A stretch of 64,000 nucleotides of DNA, from the NCBI GenBank assembly GCA_036747295.1, contig DAIOCN010000005.1:48771-112770 (forward strand), in the 5' to 3' direction. Each line of letters starts with the position of its first letter. Within the stretch, counting starts at the first letter, position 1. The notes under the pieces are model-generated. The model saw nothing but the letters and a program-made list of their open reading frames with translations. It had not been told where the DNA came from and did not search any database. Shown here piece by piece: positions 15,653 through 24,949 of this stretch. A program made the translations under genes and the position numbers. The stretch comes from UBA4736 sp002404015. GTDB taxonomy: Bacteria > Chloroflexota > Dormibacteria > Dormibacterales > Dormibacteraceae.

Positions 15653-17160
15653 ATATCGGCTGGGCGTTCCACAGCGCCGCGCTGCGCTACCCGGAGCTGA
15701 CGGCGCTCGACGATGGCCAGCGTCGCCTGACCTACCGCGACTGGTACGAGCGGGCCGCCGGGGTGGCAGGGGCGCTGCGCCGGCGCGGGGTCCGTCCCGG
15801 CGACCGGGTGGCGGCGGCCATGCGCCAGTCGGAGGGGGTGGCCACTCTCTACATGGCCATCCAGCTGGCGGGGGCGGTGGCCGTGCCAATCAGCTTCCGC
15901 TTCGGACCGCGCGAGCTTGGCCACTGCCTGCGCGACAGTGGCGCTCGCCTGCTCTTCGCTGACGAATCGGTGCTGGGCGCGGTCGGCGAGCTAGATGAGG
16001 TGCCCGACGCCATCGACTCCGCGGAGATTGACGAGCTGGCTGGCGGCGACTCGCTGGACGCGGCCGACGCCAACGACGACTCCGGGCTCTCGGTGATCCT
16101 CTACACGTCCGGCACCACGGGGACGCCCAAGGGCGTGCCGCGTACCCACCGCGCCGAGCACGCGGCCAGCGCGGCGCACGTCATCCAGTGCCGGTACGCC
16201 CTCGGCGAATCCACGCTCGGCCTGCAGACTGTGGCCCACACCATGGGCATCCGTTCGCTACTCTCGATGGTGCTGGTCAACGGCAAGTACGTGCCCGCGC
16301 CCTCGCTCACTGAGGGCGACGCGCTGGGCCTCCTGGCCCGACTCCAAGTCTCAGCACTCTACCTGGTGCCGACCGCGTTCCACATCCTGCTCGGCCAGAT
16401 GGAGGCGGGTCCGGTCCGCCTGCCTGCCTGCCGCAAGATCGCCTACGCAGGGGCGCCAATGACCGCCTCACTGGTCGAGCGCTGCGTGGCCGCCTTCGAG
16501 CCCGAGGTCTTCGTCAACCATTACGGCTCGACCGAGATCTACACCTTCACCGTGTCGCCGGACCAGCGGCACAAGCCGGGCTGTGCCGGGCGGCCGGGGC
16601 TGCACTCGCGGATCCGGGTGGTGACGGCGTCGCGGGAGCGCCCGGTGCCGCCGGGCGAGACAGTGGGGTGCGGCGAGCTGGGCGAGATCATCGCCAGCAT
16701 GGACGGCGACGAGGCGTTCAATGGCTACCTCAACAGACCGGAGGCCACCGAGTCAGCTATCCGGGAGAGCTGGTACTACACCGGCGACCTGGGCCGGCTG
16801 GACGCCGACGGCGACCTCTGGGTGGAGGGCCGGGTCGACGACATGGTCATCACCGGCGGCGAGAACGTGTACCCGCTGGAGGTGGAGGACGTGGTTTCCC
16901 GACATCCCAAGGTGGCCGAGGCTGTGGTCTGCGGGCTGCCGGACGAGAAGTGGGGTCAGGTGGTCGCCGCCTTCGTGGTGGCGCGGCCCGGCGTCGAGCT
17001 GGAGGCCTCGGAAATCGACGTTTTCGTGCGCGCCTCCGACCTCGCCCGCTACAAGCGGCCGCGCCGGGTGATCGTGGTCAGTGAGATCCCCAAGAGCCCC
17101 GTCGGCAAGATCCTGCGCCGACTGCTGATCGCCGGCCAGTACGAAGCTGTAGGTTCCTGA
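15649..17160 (+). CDS. Acyl/aryl-CoA ligase (AMP-forming)
   Basis: 503 residues, ANL superfamily. ATP-binding P-loop ILYTSGTTGTPKGVPRTH (about 150), NHYGSTEIYTF (A5), YYTGDLGRLDADG, hinge VEGRVDDMVITGGEN, and C-terminal Lys in PKSPVGKILRRLL, so all catalytic parts are present. It activates a carboxylic acid to its CoA ester via an acyl-adenylate. GTG 15649 overlaps the P450 stop. With the molybdenum hydroxylase and crotonase downstream, the layout matches furoyl-CoA synthetase (HmfD) of furoate degradation, but benzoate-, nicotinate- or fatty-acid-type substrates cannot be excluded. Confidence 0.85.
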   Translation: MNIGWAFHSAALRYPELTALDDGQRRLTYRDWYERAAGVAGALRRRGVRPGDRVAAAMRQSEGVATLYMAIQLAGAVAVPISFRFGPRELGHCLRDSGARLLFADESVLGAVGELDEVPDAIDSAEIDELAGGDSLDAADANDDSGLSVILYTSGTTGTPKGVPRTHRAEHAASAAHVIQCRYALGESTLGLQTVAHTMGIRSLLSMVLVNGKYVPAPSLTEGDALGLLARLQVSALYLVPTAFHILLGQMEAGPVRLPACRKIAYAGAPMTASLVERCVAAFEPEVFVNHYGSTEIYTFTVSPDQRHKPGCAGRPGLHSRIRVVTASRERPVPPGETVGCGELGEIIASMDGDEAFNGYLNRPEATESAIRESWYYTGDLGRLDADGDLWVEGRVDDMVITGGENVYPLEVEDVVSRHPKVAEAVVCGLPDEKWGQVVAAFVVARPGVELEASEIDVFVRASDLARYKRPRRVIVVSEIPKSPVGKILRRLLIAGQYEAVGS

Positions 17161-17165
17161 GCGGG

Positions 17166-19517
17166 ATGGGCTACGTGGGGCAGCCGGTTGCGCGGGTCGA
17201 GGATGAGCGGCTGCTGCGCGGGCGAGGCCGCTTCGTGGGCGATCTGACGCCGGTCGCCAACCTCCACCACGTCGCCTTCGTGCGCAGCCCCCACGCTCAC
17301 GCCGAGATTCGAGGCGTAGATTCCGCCGCGGCGCTGGCCATGCCCGGCGTGCTGGCGGTGGTGACCGGCGCCGATGCTCGCGCTCACCTGCGACCGTTCA
17401 GCGTCGGCGTCGGCTCGGCCGAGCGTTACTGGCCGCTGGCGCTCGAGCGCACCCGCTACGTCGGCGAGCCGGTCGCGCTGGTGGTAGCGTCCGACCGCTA
17501 CCTGGCCGAGGACGCGTCCGAGCAGGTGAGCGTCGACTACGCGGCGCAGGCGCCGGTGATGGATCTGGAGTCGGCGCCGGTGGTCAGCCATCGCACCTTC
17601 CGCCACGGTGACGCCGAGGCCGTATTCCGGACAGCGGCCTGCCGGGTGGGCGGCCTCTTCCGCTTCCCGCGGTACAGTTCGACCCCGATCGAGTGCTACG
17701 CCGCCATCGCCGACTGGGATGACTCCGCGCACGAGGTCACGCTCTGGAGCAACTTCCATGGGCCGTTCGTCATGCAGCCGCTGGTCGCCGCCTGCCTGGG
17801 GCTGCCGGACAGCAGGGTCCGCTTCCTGGTCCCGCCGGACATCGGGGGCAGTTTCGGCATCAAATCCGGGGTTTATGCCTACCTGCCGCTGCTGGCGCTG
17901 GCCAGCAAGCTGGCTGGGGTGCCGGTGCGCTGGAACGCCGATCGCTACGAGGACCTGGTGGCTAGCCAGTCGGGCACCGACCGCCTCACGCGGGCCGAGC
18001 TGGCACTCGACGCCGAGGGCCGGATGCTGGCGCTGCGCCTCGACATCCGGGACGACGTGGGCGCCTACCTGCGACCGCCGGAGCCGGCCACGCTCTACCG
18101 CTGCTACGGCAACCTGACCGGGCCCTACACGATCGAGAACGTGGTCGTGGAGGCACGGGCGGTGCTCACCAACCGGGCGCCCACCGGCCTCAACCGCGGC
18201 TTCGGCGGCCAGCAGCTCTACTTCACCCTGGAGCGGCTCGTCGACAAGGCGGCGCGGGCGTGCGGGCTGGCGACCGAGGAGATCAGGCGCCGCAACCTGA
18301 TCCCGGCCGCAAGCATGCCCTACCGCACGCCGCTGGGCGGGATCTACGACTCGGGCGACTTCCCCACGCTCCTGGCGCGGCTGCTTGAGAGCTCCGGGTA
18401 TACGGGCCTGCTCGCCGAGCGCGACCGCATCCGCGCCGAGGGCCGCCGGGCCGGGGTGGGCATCGCGCTCGCGGTCGACCCTTCAGGCACCAACCTGGGC
18501 TACATCGCGCTCGCCCAATCGGCCGAGGAGCGGGCGTCCGGGCTGGGCAAATCCGGCTGCACGGAGACCGCCTCGCTGACCATGGACCCCGACGGCGGCG
18601 TGCGCGTGCGACTGGCCACCGCCCCTTCGGGCCAGGGCCACGAGACGGTGGCGGCGCAAGTGGTGGCCGACGAGCTCGGGCTGCCCATCGAGTCGATCCG
18701 GGTCGACGCCGGGATCGACACCGCGACCCAGGTCTGGAACGTGTCCTCCGGCTCCTACTCCAGCCGCTTCGCGCCCATCGCCACGTCGGCGCTGATCCGC
18801 GCCTGCGGCGTCCTGCGCGGCCAGATCCTGCGCATCGCGGCCGGCATGCTCGAGACCGACCCCGCCGACCTGGAATTGAAGGACGGCCGGGTGGCGGTCC
18901 GGGGGACCGATCGCACCGTCCCCGTCCGGCGGATCGCCGGCCTCGCCCACTGGGACCCCGGCGCGCTGCCGGCCGGGGTCGAGCCTGTGCTGCACGCGAT
19001 CGAGAGCTTTAGCTCCGAGCACGCGGTCAGCCCTGGCGCGGACGACACGGTCGACTCCTCCATCTGCTACGGGGGCGTGGCGGACGTCTGCCTGCTCGAG
19101 GTCGACCCGCTGACGGCGGAGGTGAAGATCCACCGCTACGTCACCGTCCACGATTCGGGCCGCATCCTCAACCCCCTGCTCGCCGACGGCCAGGTGTGCG
19201 GCGCGCTGGCGCACGGCCTAGGCGGCGCGCTACTCGAGGAGCTGGTGTACGACTCCGAGGGCAACCCGCTGGCGACCAGCTTTCTGGATTACCTGTGCCC
19301 GACCGCGGCGGAGGTCCCGGAGCCGCGCATCGTGCACCTGCACGGGGAGACCGCGTTCGTGCCCAGCGGCGCCAAGGGGATCGGCGAGGGCAATTCGATG
19401 ACCACGCCGGCCGCGGTCGCCAACGCGCTCAGCGACGCACTCGGCACCGAGGTCGACCAGCTACCGGCATCCCCGGGGCGGATCTGGCGCTGGCTGAAGG
19501 ACACGGAGGGAAAGTGA
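17166..19517 (+). CDS. Molybdenum hydroxylase large (Moco) subunit
   Basis: 783 residues of the xanthine dehydrogenase/CO dehydrogenase family: an N-terminal a/b hammerhead (RVEDERLLRGRGRFVGD), PPDIGGSFGIKSGVYAYLPL for Moco binding, TGLNRGFGGQQLYFTLERLV, SGQGHETVAAQVVADELGLP, and the catalytic-Glu loop SGAKGIGEGNSMTTPAAVAN near the end. The AYxCSFR loop of true CO dehydrogenase is absent, so this is a hydroxylase of an organic substrate. Its FAD and 2Fe-2S partners follow the crotonase gene. ATG 17166 lies 5 bases after the ligase stop. Best guess: hydroxylation of a heteroaromatic acyl-CoA (2-furoyl-CoA dehydrogenase HmfA type). Confidence 0.85.
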   Translation: MGYVGQPVARVEDERLLRGRGRFVGDLTPVANLHHVAFVRSPHAHAEIRGVDSAAALAMPGVLAVVTGADARAHLRPFSVGVGSAERYWPLALERTRYVGEPVALVVASDRYLAEDASEQVSVDYAAQAPVMDLESAPVVSHRTFRHGDAEAVFRTAACRVGGLFRFPRYSSTPIECYAAIADWDDSAHEVTLWSNFHGPFVMQPLVAACLGLPDSRVRFLVPPDIGGSFGIKSGVYAYLPLLALASKLAGVPVRWNADRYEDLVASQSGTDRLTRAELALDAEGRMLALRLDIRDDVGAYLRPPEPATLYRCYGNLTGPYTIENVVVEARAVLTNRAPTGLNRGFGGQQLYFTLERLVDKAARACGLATEEIRRRNLIPAASMPYRTPLGGIYDSGDFPTLLARLLESSGYTGLLAERDRIRAEGRRAGVGIALAVDPSGTNLGYIALAQSAEERASGLGKSGCTETASLTMDPDGGVRVRLATAPSGQGHETVAAQVVADELGLPIESIRVDAGIDTATQVWNVSSGSYSSRFAPIATSALIRACGVLRGQILRIAAGMLETDPADLELKDGRVAVRGTDRTVPVRRIAGLAHWDPGALPAGVEPVLHAIESFSSEHAVSPGADDTVDSSICYGGVADVCLLEVDPLTAEVKIHRYVTVHDSGRILNPLLADGQVCGALAHGLGGALLEELVYDSEGNPLATSFLDYLCPTAAEVPEPRIVHLHGETAFVPSGAKGIGEGNSMTTPAAVANALSDALGTEVDQLPASPGRIWRWLKDTEGK

Positions 19518-20299
19518 GCCAGGACAGCAGCCAGGACATCATCGTCGAGCGTCGCGTCGGAGATCAGCCGGTGGCGCGACTGACTCTCAACCGGCCGGAC
19601 AAGCGCAACACCATCAGCTGGGAGATGCGCCAGCAGGTCGAGGACCTCTTCCTGGAGTTGGGCCGGGACCGCGAGCTCCGGGTGGTGATCGTGACCGGCG
19701 CGGGCGGCCTCTTCAGCTCCGGCGGAGACATGCGCGGCTTCCTGGAGCACGAGCCGTATGAGTTCGCGCACTTAGGCGTCAACCTGGCCGCCGCCGAGCG
19801 CTGCCCGAAGCCGGTGATTGCGGCCGTCGACGGTTTCTGCTTCGGCGCCGGGCTTGAGCTGGCGCTGACTTGTGACATCCGGGTCTGCTCCGACCGCGCC
19901 GAGTTCGCGCTGCCGGAGACGCTGCGCGGCCAGATGCCGGGCTCTGGCGGCTCCCAGCGCCTGCCCCGGCTGATCGGCTGGTCGAGGGCCAAGGAGATGA
20001 TCCTACGCGGCCGCCGGATGCCGGCGCCAGAGGCCCTAGCCTGCGGGCTGGTCTGCGAGGTCACGGCGCCGGAGGCGCTGGCGGACGCCGCCCTGGCCAT
20101 CGCCGACGAGCTCTGCCGGCGCTCGCCGCTGGCGCTGACGACCCTCAAGGAGACGCTCAACATCGGCATGGACACCAACCTCAGCGCGGCGATGGAGATC
20201 GAGCGCAAGGCCTACTCGATGCTGCGTTCGACGCACGACTACCACGAGGGCGTGACCTCCTTCTTCGAGAAGCGGGACCCGGAGTTCGAGGGCCGCTAG
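19514..20299 (+). CDS. Enoyl-CoA hydratase/isomerase (crotonase) family protein
   Basis: 261 residues. GTG 19514 overlaps the TGA of the large hydroxylase subunit. Crotonase signatures: RLTLNRPDKRNTISWEM, the first oxyanion-hole strand GGLFSSGGDMRGF, the second FCFGAGLELALTCDIRV, and PETLRGQMPGSGGSQRLPRL, with a Glu in the position of a catalytic acid. Crotonases hydrate, isomerise or hydrolyse acyl-CoAs. Sitting inside a molybdenum-hydroxylase operon it may act on the hydroxylated CoA ester, as HmfE (2-oxoglutaroyl-CoA hydrolase) does in furoate degradation. Confidence 0.85.
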   Translation: MSQDSSQDIIVERRVGDQPVARLTLNRPDKRNTISWEMRQQVEDLFLELGRDRELRVVIVTGAGGLFSSGGDMRGFLEHEPYEFAHLGVNLAAAERCPKPVIAAVDGFCFGAGLELALTCDIRVCSDRAEFALPETLRGQMPGSGGSQRLPRLIGWSRAKEMILRGRRMPAPEALACGLVCEVTAPEALADAALAIADELCRRSPLALTTLKETLNIGMDTNLSAAMEIERKAYSMLRSTHDYHEGVTSFFEKRDPEFEGR

Positions 20300-20305
20300 C
20301 CGGCA

Positions 20306-21082
20306 GTGAAGCCGCCTCCCTTCGAGTACCGCCGCCCGGCCTCCCTGGAGGAGGCGCTGGCCGACCTGGCCGCCGGCGGTGAGGACGCCAAAGTGCTGGC
20401 CGGCGGCCAGAGCCTGGTGCCGATGTTGGCCTTCCGGCTTGCTCGCCCGAGCGTGCTGGTCGACATCAACCGCACCGGCCTCGACCGCCTCGAGGTCACG
20501 CCGGACGGGATCCGAGTCGAGGCGCTGGTGCGCCAGCGGGACCTGGAGCGCGAGGGGCCAGCGCCGCTGCCGGAGGCCCTGCGCCTCGTCGCACATCCCG
20601 CAATCCGCAACCGCGGGACGGTGGTGGGCAGCATCTGCCACGCTGACCCCGCTGCCGAGCTGCCGGCGGTGGCGCTGGCACTGGACGGCGAGCTCGAGAT
20701 ACACGGGCCTTCGGGGCGCCGCCTGGTGCCCGCGGTCCGCCTCTTCACCGGCCCATTGACCACGGTCCTGGAGGCCAGCGAGGTGGCCACCGCTGTGCGG
20801 CTGCACCCACCCGCCGGCTGGCGCTGGCGGGTGCTGGAGGTCAGCCGCCGGGCAGGCGACTTCGCGCTGGTGGGCGTGGTTGCGGGGACCTCGGCCGCGC
20901 GCGACGTGGGCCGGGTAGCGGTGTTCGGAGCCGGGCCGACCGCGTTCCGGGTGGACGGCCACCCAGAGGAGCTGGCCGAGCTGGCGATGGCAGCCTGCCG
21001 GCCGGTCGACGACATCCACGCGCCCGCCGGCTACCGGCGTGGATTGGTGGGCGAATTGACGCGGCGGGCGCTGGCCGTATGA
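20306..21082 (+). CDS. Molybdenum hydroxylase FAD subunit
   Basis: 258 residues, FAD-binding (CoxM/CutM-like) medium subunit. The two FAD loops are visible: AGGQSLVPMLAFRLARPSV near residue 30 and HPAIRNRGTVVGSICHADPA near 100, followed by the C-terminal CO-deh_flav_C fold (VLEVSRRAGDFALVGVVAG). It passes electrons from the 2Fe-2S clusters to an acceptor. GTG 20306 is 6 bases after the crotonase stop, and its end overlaps the 2Fe-2S gene by 4 bases. The crotonase gene lies between it and its large subunit, an unusual order. Confidence 0.9.
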   Translation: MKPPPFEYRRPASLEEALADLAAGGEDAKVLAGGQSLVPMLAFRLARPSVLVDINRTGLDRLEVTPDGIRVEALVRQRDLEREGPAPLPEALRLVAHPAIRNRGTVVGSICHADPAAELPAVALALDGELEIHGPSGRRLVPAVRLFTGPLTTVLEASEVATAVRLHPPAGWRWRVLEVSRRAGDFALVGVVAGTSAARDVGRVAVFGAGPTAFRVDGHPEELAELAMAACRPVDDIHAPAGYRRGLVGELTRRALAV

Positions 21083-21546
21083 CGCTCGTGACCTTGGAGC
21101 TCAACGGGGCTCGGTTCGAGGCCTCCGCGCCGGAGCGAATGACGCTGGCCGACTTCATCCGCGAGCGAGCGTACTTGACCGGCACCCACCTCGGCTGCGA
21201 GCACGGTGTCTGCGGTGCCTGCACGGTGCTGGTCGACGGCTTCGCCGTGCGGTCGTGCCTGCTGCTGGCGGTGCAGGCCGATGACTGCTCGGTGCGGACC
21301 GTCGAGTCGCTGGCTGGGCCGGATGGGCTGCACCCACTGCAGCGTGCCTTCCACGAACATCACGGCCTGCAATGCGGTTACTGCACGTCCGGCTTTCTAA
21401 TGGCCCTGGCCGAGCTGTGGCCGCGCCGCGGCCAGGTCGTGCGCTCGGAGGTCGACGAGGTGCTGGTCGGCCAGCTCTGCCGCTGCACCGGTTACGTCGG
21501 CATCCGGCGTGCCGCCTACGCCGCTTTCGGGCTGGACGGCGCCTAG
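21079..21546 (+). CDS. Molybdenum hydroxylase 2Fe-2S subunit
   Basis: 155 residues with the two clusters of the CoxS/CutS family: plant-ferredoxin-type GCEHGVCGACTVLVDG plus the later RSCL Cys, and the helical domain pair HHGLQCGYCTSGF and QLCRCTGYVGIR. All eight ligand cysteines are present. Cytoplasmic electron relay between the Moco and FAD subunits. ATG 21079 overlaps the FAD gene. It completes a three-subunit hydroxylase, so the enzyme looks functional. Confidence 0.9.
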   Translation: MTLVTLELNGARFEASAPERMTLADFIRERAYLTGTHLGCEHGVCGACTVLVDGFAVRSCLLLAVQADDCSVRTVESLAGPDGLHPLQRAFHEHHGLQCGYCTSGFLMALAELWPRRGQVVRSEVDEVLVGQLCRCTGYVGIRRAAYAAFGLDGA

Positions 21547-21548
21547 GG

Positions 21549-21764
21549 GTGGGGTTCGAGGCAGACATCAAGCCGCTCTTCCGCGAGTTCGATCGCGACG
21601 AGATGGAGCACGCGTTCGACCTCTGGAGCCACCGCGACGTGAGCGAGAACGCAGAGTCCATCCTGGAGCGGCTGGAGGCCGGTGAAATGCCCTGCGACGA
21701 GCCATGGAGCGAGGCGCAGGTGGGAACGTTCCGCGCGTGGATCGAGGGGGGCATGCCGCCCTAG
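21549..21764 (+). CDS. Small conserved protein at the end of the hydroxylase operon
   Basis: GTG 21549, 2 bases after the previous stop, encodes 71 residues: FEADIKPLFREFDRDEMEHA, FDLWSHRDVSENAESILERL, GEMPCDEPWSEAQVGTFRAW, GMPP. I recognise it as a short conserved family with the core KPLFR-x-x-DR and a MPCDG-x-W turn, whose members resemble the heme-less end of c-type-cytochrome-like proteins. The function is unknown. It is probably co-transcribed with the hydroxylase. Confidence 0.65.
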   Translation: MGFEADIKPLFREFDRDEMEHAFDLWSHRDVSENAESILERLEAGEMPCDEPWSEAQVGTFRAWIEGGMPP

Positions 21765-21893
21765 CCGACCTACGGGGTTGAAAGTCCGTCAAGGTCAATC
21801 CTGAACGTTCGAGGGTGACCCCTGAGTGGGCCGCGGGCTGGGCGCGGTCCGGAGATCGAGGACGTCCCACACATTTCCACGTCGCCGCCTAAC

Positions 21894-21920
21894 TTGACCA
21901 CCAAACTGACTCCCAAACCG
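21894..21920 (+). repeat. TTGACCNCCA direct repeat, first of four sets
   Basis: TTGACCACCAAACTGACTCCCAAA is a tandem of two roughly 11-base units. Close copies lie at 22357-22382, 22517-22542 and 22678-22702, each 57-130 bases from a tRNA-half core. Repeated short direct repeats at fixed distances from attachment cores look like arm-type binding sites of a tyrosine integrase or excisionase. The sequence pattern is certain; the role is inference. Confidence 0.55.
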
Positions 21921-22019
21921 ATGGACGAGCGTGGGCTGGGTGCTCCTCAGCGGACTGGCAACTGGCGGATTTCGAATTCAGCGGAGCTCGGCGACACGGA
22001 GCGGACGACCTCAACTGCA

Positions 22020-22065
<46 letters not shown>

Positions 22066-22283
22066 ACTCTCATGTCTCAGGTCATGGTTGACACTTTCTT
22101 CAAGCTGGGCGACCAGCTTCAGCTGGAAGAGAACACGAGCTCCAGGTGACCGGGGCCGGCGGGACCGTACTCGAAAAACTGTCGAAGAGCCACGAATGCG
22201 AACCCAAGGCGTCTGGAGCCCCGCGGCGAGATCGCATTTAGTGAAGACCGGGCAAGGTGTCAACTATGTGGTGAAACCACAGA

Positions 22284-22618
<335 letters not shown>

Positions 22619-23066
22619 AATTCCGAACTCAGAATCCCGGGCCCATAACCACATCGGTCAAACTCTTGTCGGTTAGCTTGACCCCCAAACTGACCGCCAA
22701 ACTATTCAGTGATCGCCAGGTTAGCGGGCCCGATACGAACGACCCCAAAGCTTTCGCGGCGGTTTTACAGTCCCAGATTTGGGGTCCTCTGGCGTCCGCT
22801 GGCGGCCATCGCCGAATACGATTTTTCCACCGCGGTCCGCGGTCGCCGACCCCAATCCCAGCCGGGTTGCTATCCGTTGCTATCCAAAAACCGCGCCGGT
22901 TTACCCAACCGCCGCAGACGAGGGTGGGGTAGCAACCGGGATAGCAACGACCCGTTTCAGTAGTCTAGTCGGCGGCCGACTGAGACCCACCCAAGCCCTT
23001 GATGCCGCACCAATGAAGCCGTGATCTCCCCCAACGAGAACGGGACCGATTTGACCTTGATGTCGG
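22619..23066. other. 448-bp gap with direct and inverted repeats, no gene
   Basis: It holds the last TTGACC array (22678-22702), a direct repeat GTTGCTATCC twice (22866-22885), and two inverted copies, GGGTAGCAAC (22927-22936, one mismatch) and GGATAGCAAC (22939-22948). No coding frame looks real. Together with 21894-22618 this is a 1.2-kb attachment-site array without any integrase gene nearby. Confidence 0.6.
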
Positions 23067-24038
23067 TCACGTGCCCGCGTCCGCAACCTTCTGTCTAGGA
23101 TCCGGGATCGAGTGGTCGGGGACCCATCCGCTGAAAAGCCAGCCGATCTCGCGAGCGGCGAAGGCCATACGACTCTTCGGCGCCGAGCGCAATCGTGAGC
23201 GGTATTCGCCTTCGAGGGAGGCCACCGGTTCAGGCATGGGCGCCCAGCGGAGACCGTCATAACCGTCGGGCTTTGACGGGGCACCCCCAGGTGGAGATAC
23301 CCCGTACAACTCGAAAGAGCGGTAATGCAATGCCCGTCGAACCTCCGGATGGTTCGAGCCGTCGGTCGTTTTGGCGGCCCACGCCGGTGTGACGCATAGG
23401 TTCCATAGGGCGGTATACCGCTCAGGGCTTTGGGACTCGGTCCATACGTGGTTGATCTGGACGTCGACGCCCTTGCCGCGACGGGCAGCCCACAGAAAGG
23501 CCCACGTCGGAGTGGTGTTGTCGTCGGTCATCACGCGCCGGCCGTCGGGCAGGCTGCGCAGCTTTCCCCGATCGAGCATATCCCTGATCACAGGGAAGAC
23601 CGGATGCCCGCCGGTCTGCGCCACGGTTGCCGGATCAAGGAACACAGTGTGCTCGGCGATCGCTGCCGTCACCGACAGATAGCCCGCGCGGCGGATGAGG
23701 GCGTCGAGCGTTGCGACGCCATCCATGATCGGCGGCAGGCCCCACGCCGTTCGCCGAGGGGTTGACGTTTGGCCGAGGAAAGCGGGACGGCTTCTCACTT
23801 TGTCGGCGGGAGAGAAGACGACGTGGCCATTGGCCAAGTTGACCTGTGCGCGCCTCCCGACTGCCAGCCATGCGAGTGCCTGGGGATGCCCGGCTGCGTT
23901 TGCCCACCACACAGGGGTTCGGGCGCTGGGGGGAAGGCCCCCCACAAGCTCCGCCAGCTTGGACACCTCCACGCGCACTTCCTCGTCGGCTGGCGCCGTC
24001 CGGAGCATGTCCTCCCAGGGCTCGTACTTGCCTGGCAT
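23067..24038 (-). CDS. Two-domain hypothetical protein of defence-region type
   Basis: 323 residues. The N-terminal 75 (KYEPWEDMLRTAPADEEVRV, AELVGGLPPSARTPVWWANA, HPQALAWLAVG) match a small uncharacterised domain (DUF7662-like: PPSAR...WWAN...HPQA.AW) common in actinobacterial mobile regions. The C-terminal half has MTDDNTTPTWAFLWA, QINHVWTESQSPERYTALWN and ALHYRSFELYG, a second unnamed conserved block whose Asn-His pair could be catalytic. No signal peptide or membrane helix. Next to attachment sites and a defence operon, a nuclease or defence accessory role is possible but unproven. Confidence 0.7.
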   Translation of the reverse strand: MPGKYEPWEDMLRTAPADEEVRVEVSKLAELVGGLPPSARTPVWWANAAGHPQALAWLAVGRRAQVNLANGHVVFSPADKVRSRPAFLGQTSTPRRTAWGLPPIMDGVATLDALIRRAGYLSVTAAIAEHTVFLDPATVAQTGGHPVFPVIRDMLDRGKLRSLPDGRRVMTDDNTTPTWAFLWAARRGKGVDVQINHVWTESQSPERYTALWNLCVTPAWAAKTTDGSNHPEVRRALHYRSFELYGVSPPGGAPSKPDGYDGLRWAPMPEPVASLEGEYRSRLRSAPKSRMAFAAREIGWLFSGWVPDHSIPDPRQKVADAGT

Positions 24039-24291
24039 GCTACCGAGGCGGTTCAGGCCGCAAGGCTAGTTGGGTCAGGCCGCATCGAATCCACAGCTCG
24101 CCATCCCGGAAATAGGTTCGCTCCATGCGCCCCGATCATCCTCCTCTGACGACAGGCTTTCGCAAGCGTGAGGCGCAAGACGGCACTACAGTACCCGGCC
24201 GTGGGGATCGGTCATGCTGCGCGACATGACCGGCACGGATGGCCAACCGTAATCGCGGGTGCGACGATCGTGGATCCGAGGGTCCGGTGAC

Positions 24292-24948
24292 GTGACTCTG
24301 CGGATCTTGGCGTGGAATGTCCATGGCGGCAGCCATCCGGGAGTGGTTGATGTTCTGCGCGGCTCCAATGCAGATCTGGTGGTCCTGTCCGACTGCCACC
24401 CCAATCATTACCTTCGGATCGGGGGTGCCCTTCGCGATCAGGGCTTCACGTGGCTTGCTGGATCCAATCAGTCGGGCCGCACCGGCCTGCTCCTTGCATC
24501 GCGCCAGGAGATGCGTCCCGGACCCACTCAAAGCTCGACCCTTCCAGCCCACTGGATGCACGTTGTATTGCCCGATGCCTACATGTCCGTGGTCGGCGTT
24601 TATGGACCTCTCTACCGCGCGGGCACCACGCGACTGGTACCGCGATTCTGGGAGGGACTCCTGGAGGCCGCTGAAACCCTCGCCAACAGCCCCGCGCTGA
24701 TCGTCGGAGATCTCAATACAGCGCCTGCTTCATGCGACTCAAGCACCAGGCAGCCACTGCAAGCGGCCAAATATCTGCAGAAATTGCAAGAAGCCGGCTG
24801 GCGTGATGCCTACCGAGAAATTCACGGAGCAGCGGAAGCCTATAGCTACTGGAACTACCAAGGAAGCTTCCGTATTGATCACGCCGCAAGTCCCCGAGGC
24901 ATTTACTGGGGGCGTTGTGGAGGTGGAGCACGCAACTCACGCTAGGTG
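24292..24948 (+). pseudogene. EEP-family protein, frameshifted near its C terminus
   Basis: GTG 24292 opens an endonuclease/exonuclease/phosphatase protein: LRILAWNVHGGSHPGVVDVL, ADLVVLSDCHPNHYLRIGG, GRTGLLLASR, ALIVGDLNTA, YSYWNYQGSFRIDHAAS. After RIDHA near 24885 the frame diverges. In the +1 frame the expected continuation appears (PEAFTGGVVEVEHATHAR), so a single-base change seems to have broken the C-terminal SDH end. The product would stop at 24943-24945. The frame carrying the remnant tail leads into the zinc-ribbon gene. Confidence 0.65.
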
Positions 24949-24949
24949 C

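Noticed and set aside
17166..21546. Aerobic CO dehydrogenase (coxLMS)
   Set aside because: The large subunit lacks the AYxCSFR active-site loop, and a CoA ligase and crotonase gene are part of the operon.
24259..24291. Upstream ATG start for the second EEP protein
   Set aside because: The 11 extra residues are not EEP-like; GTG 24292 places the conserved LRILAWNVHG near the N terminus, as in the family.
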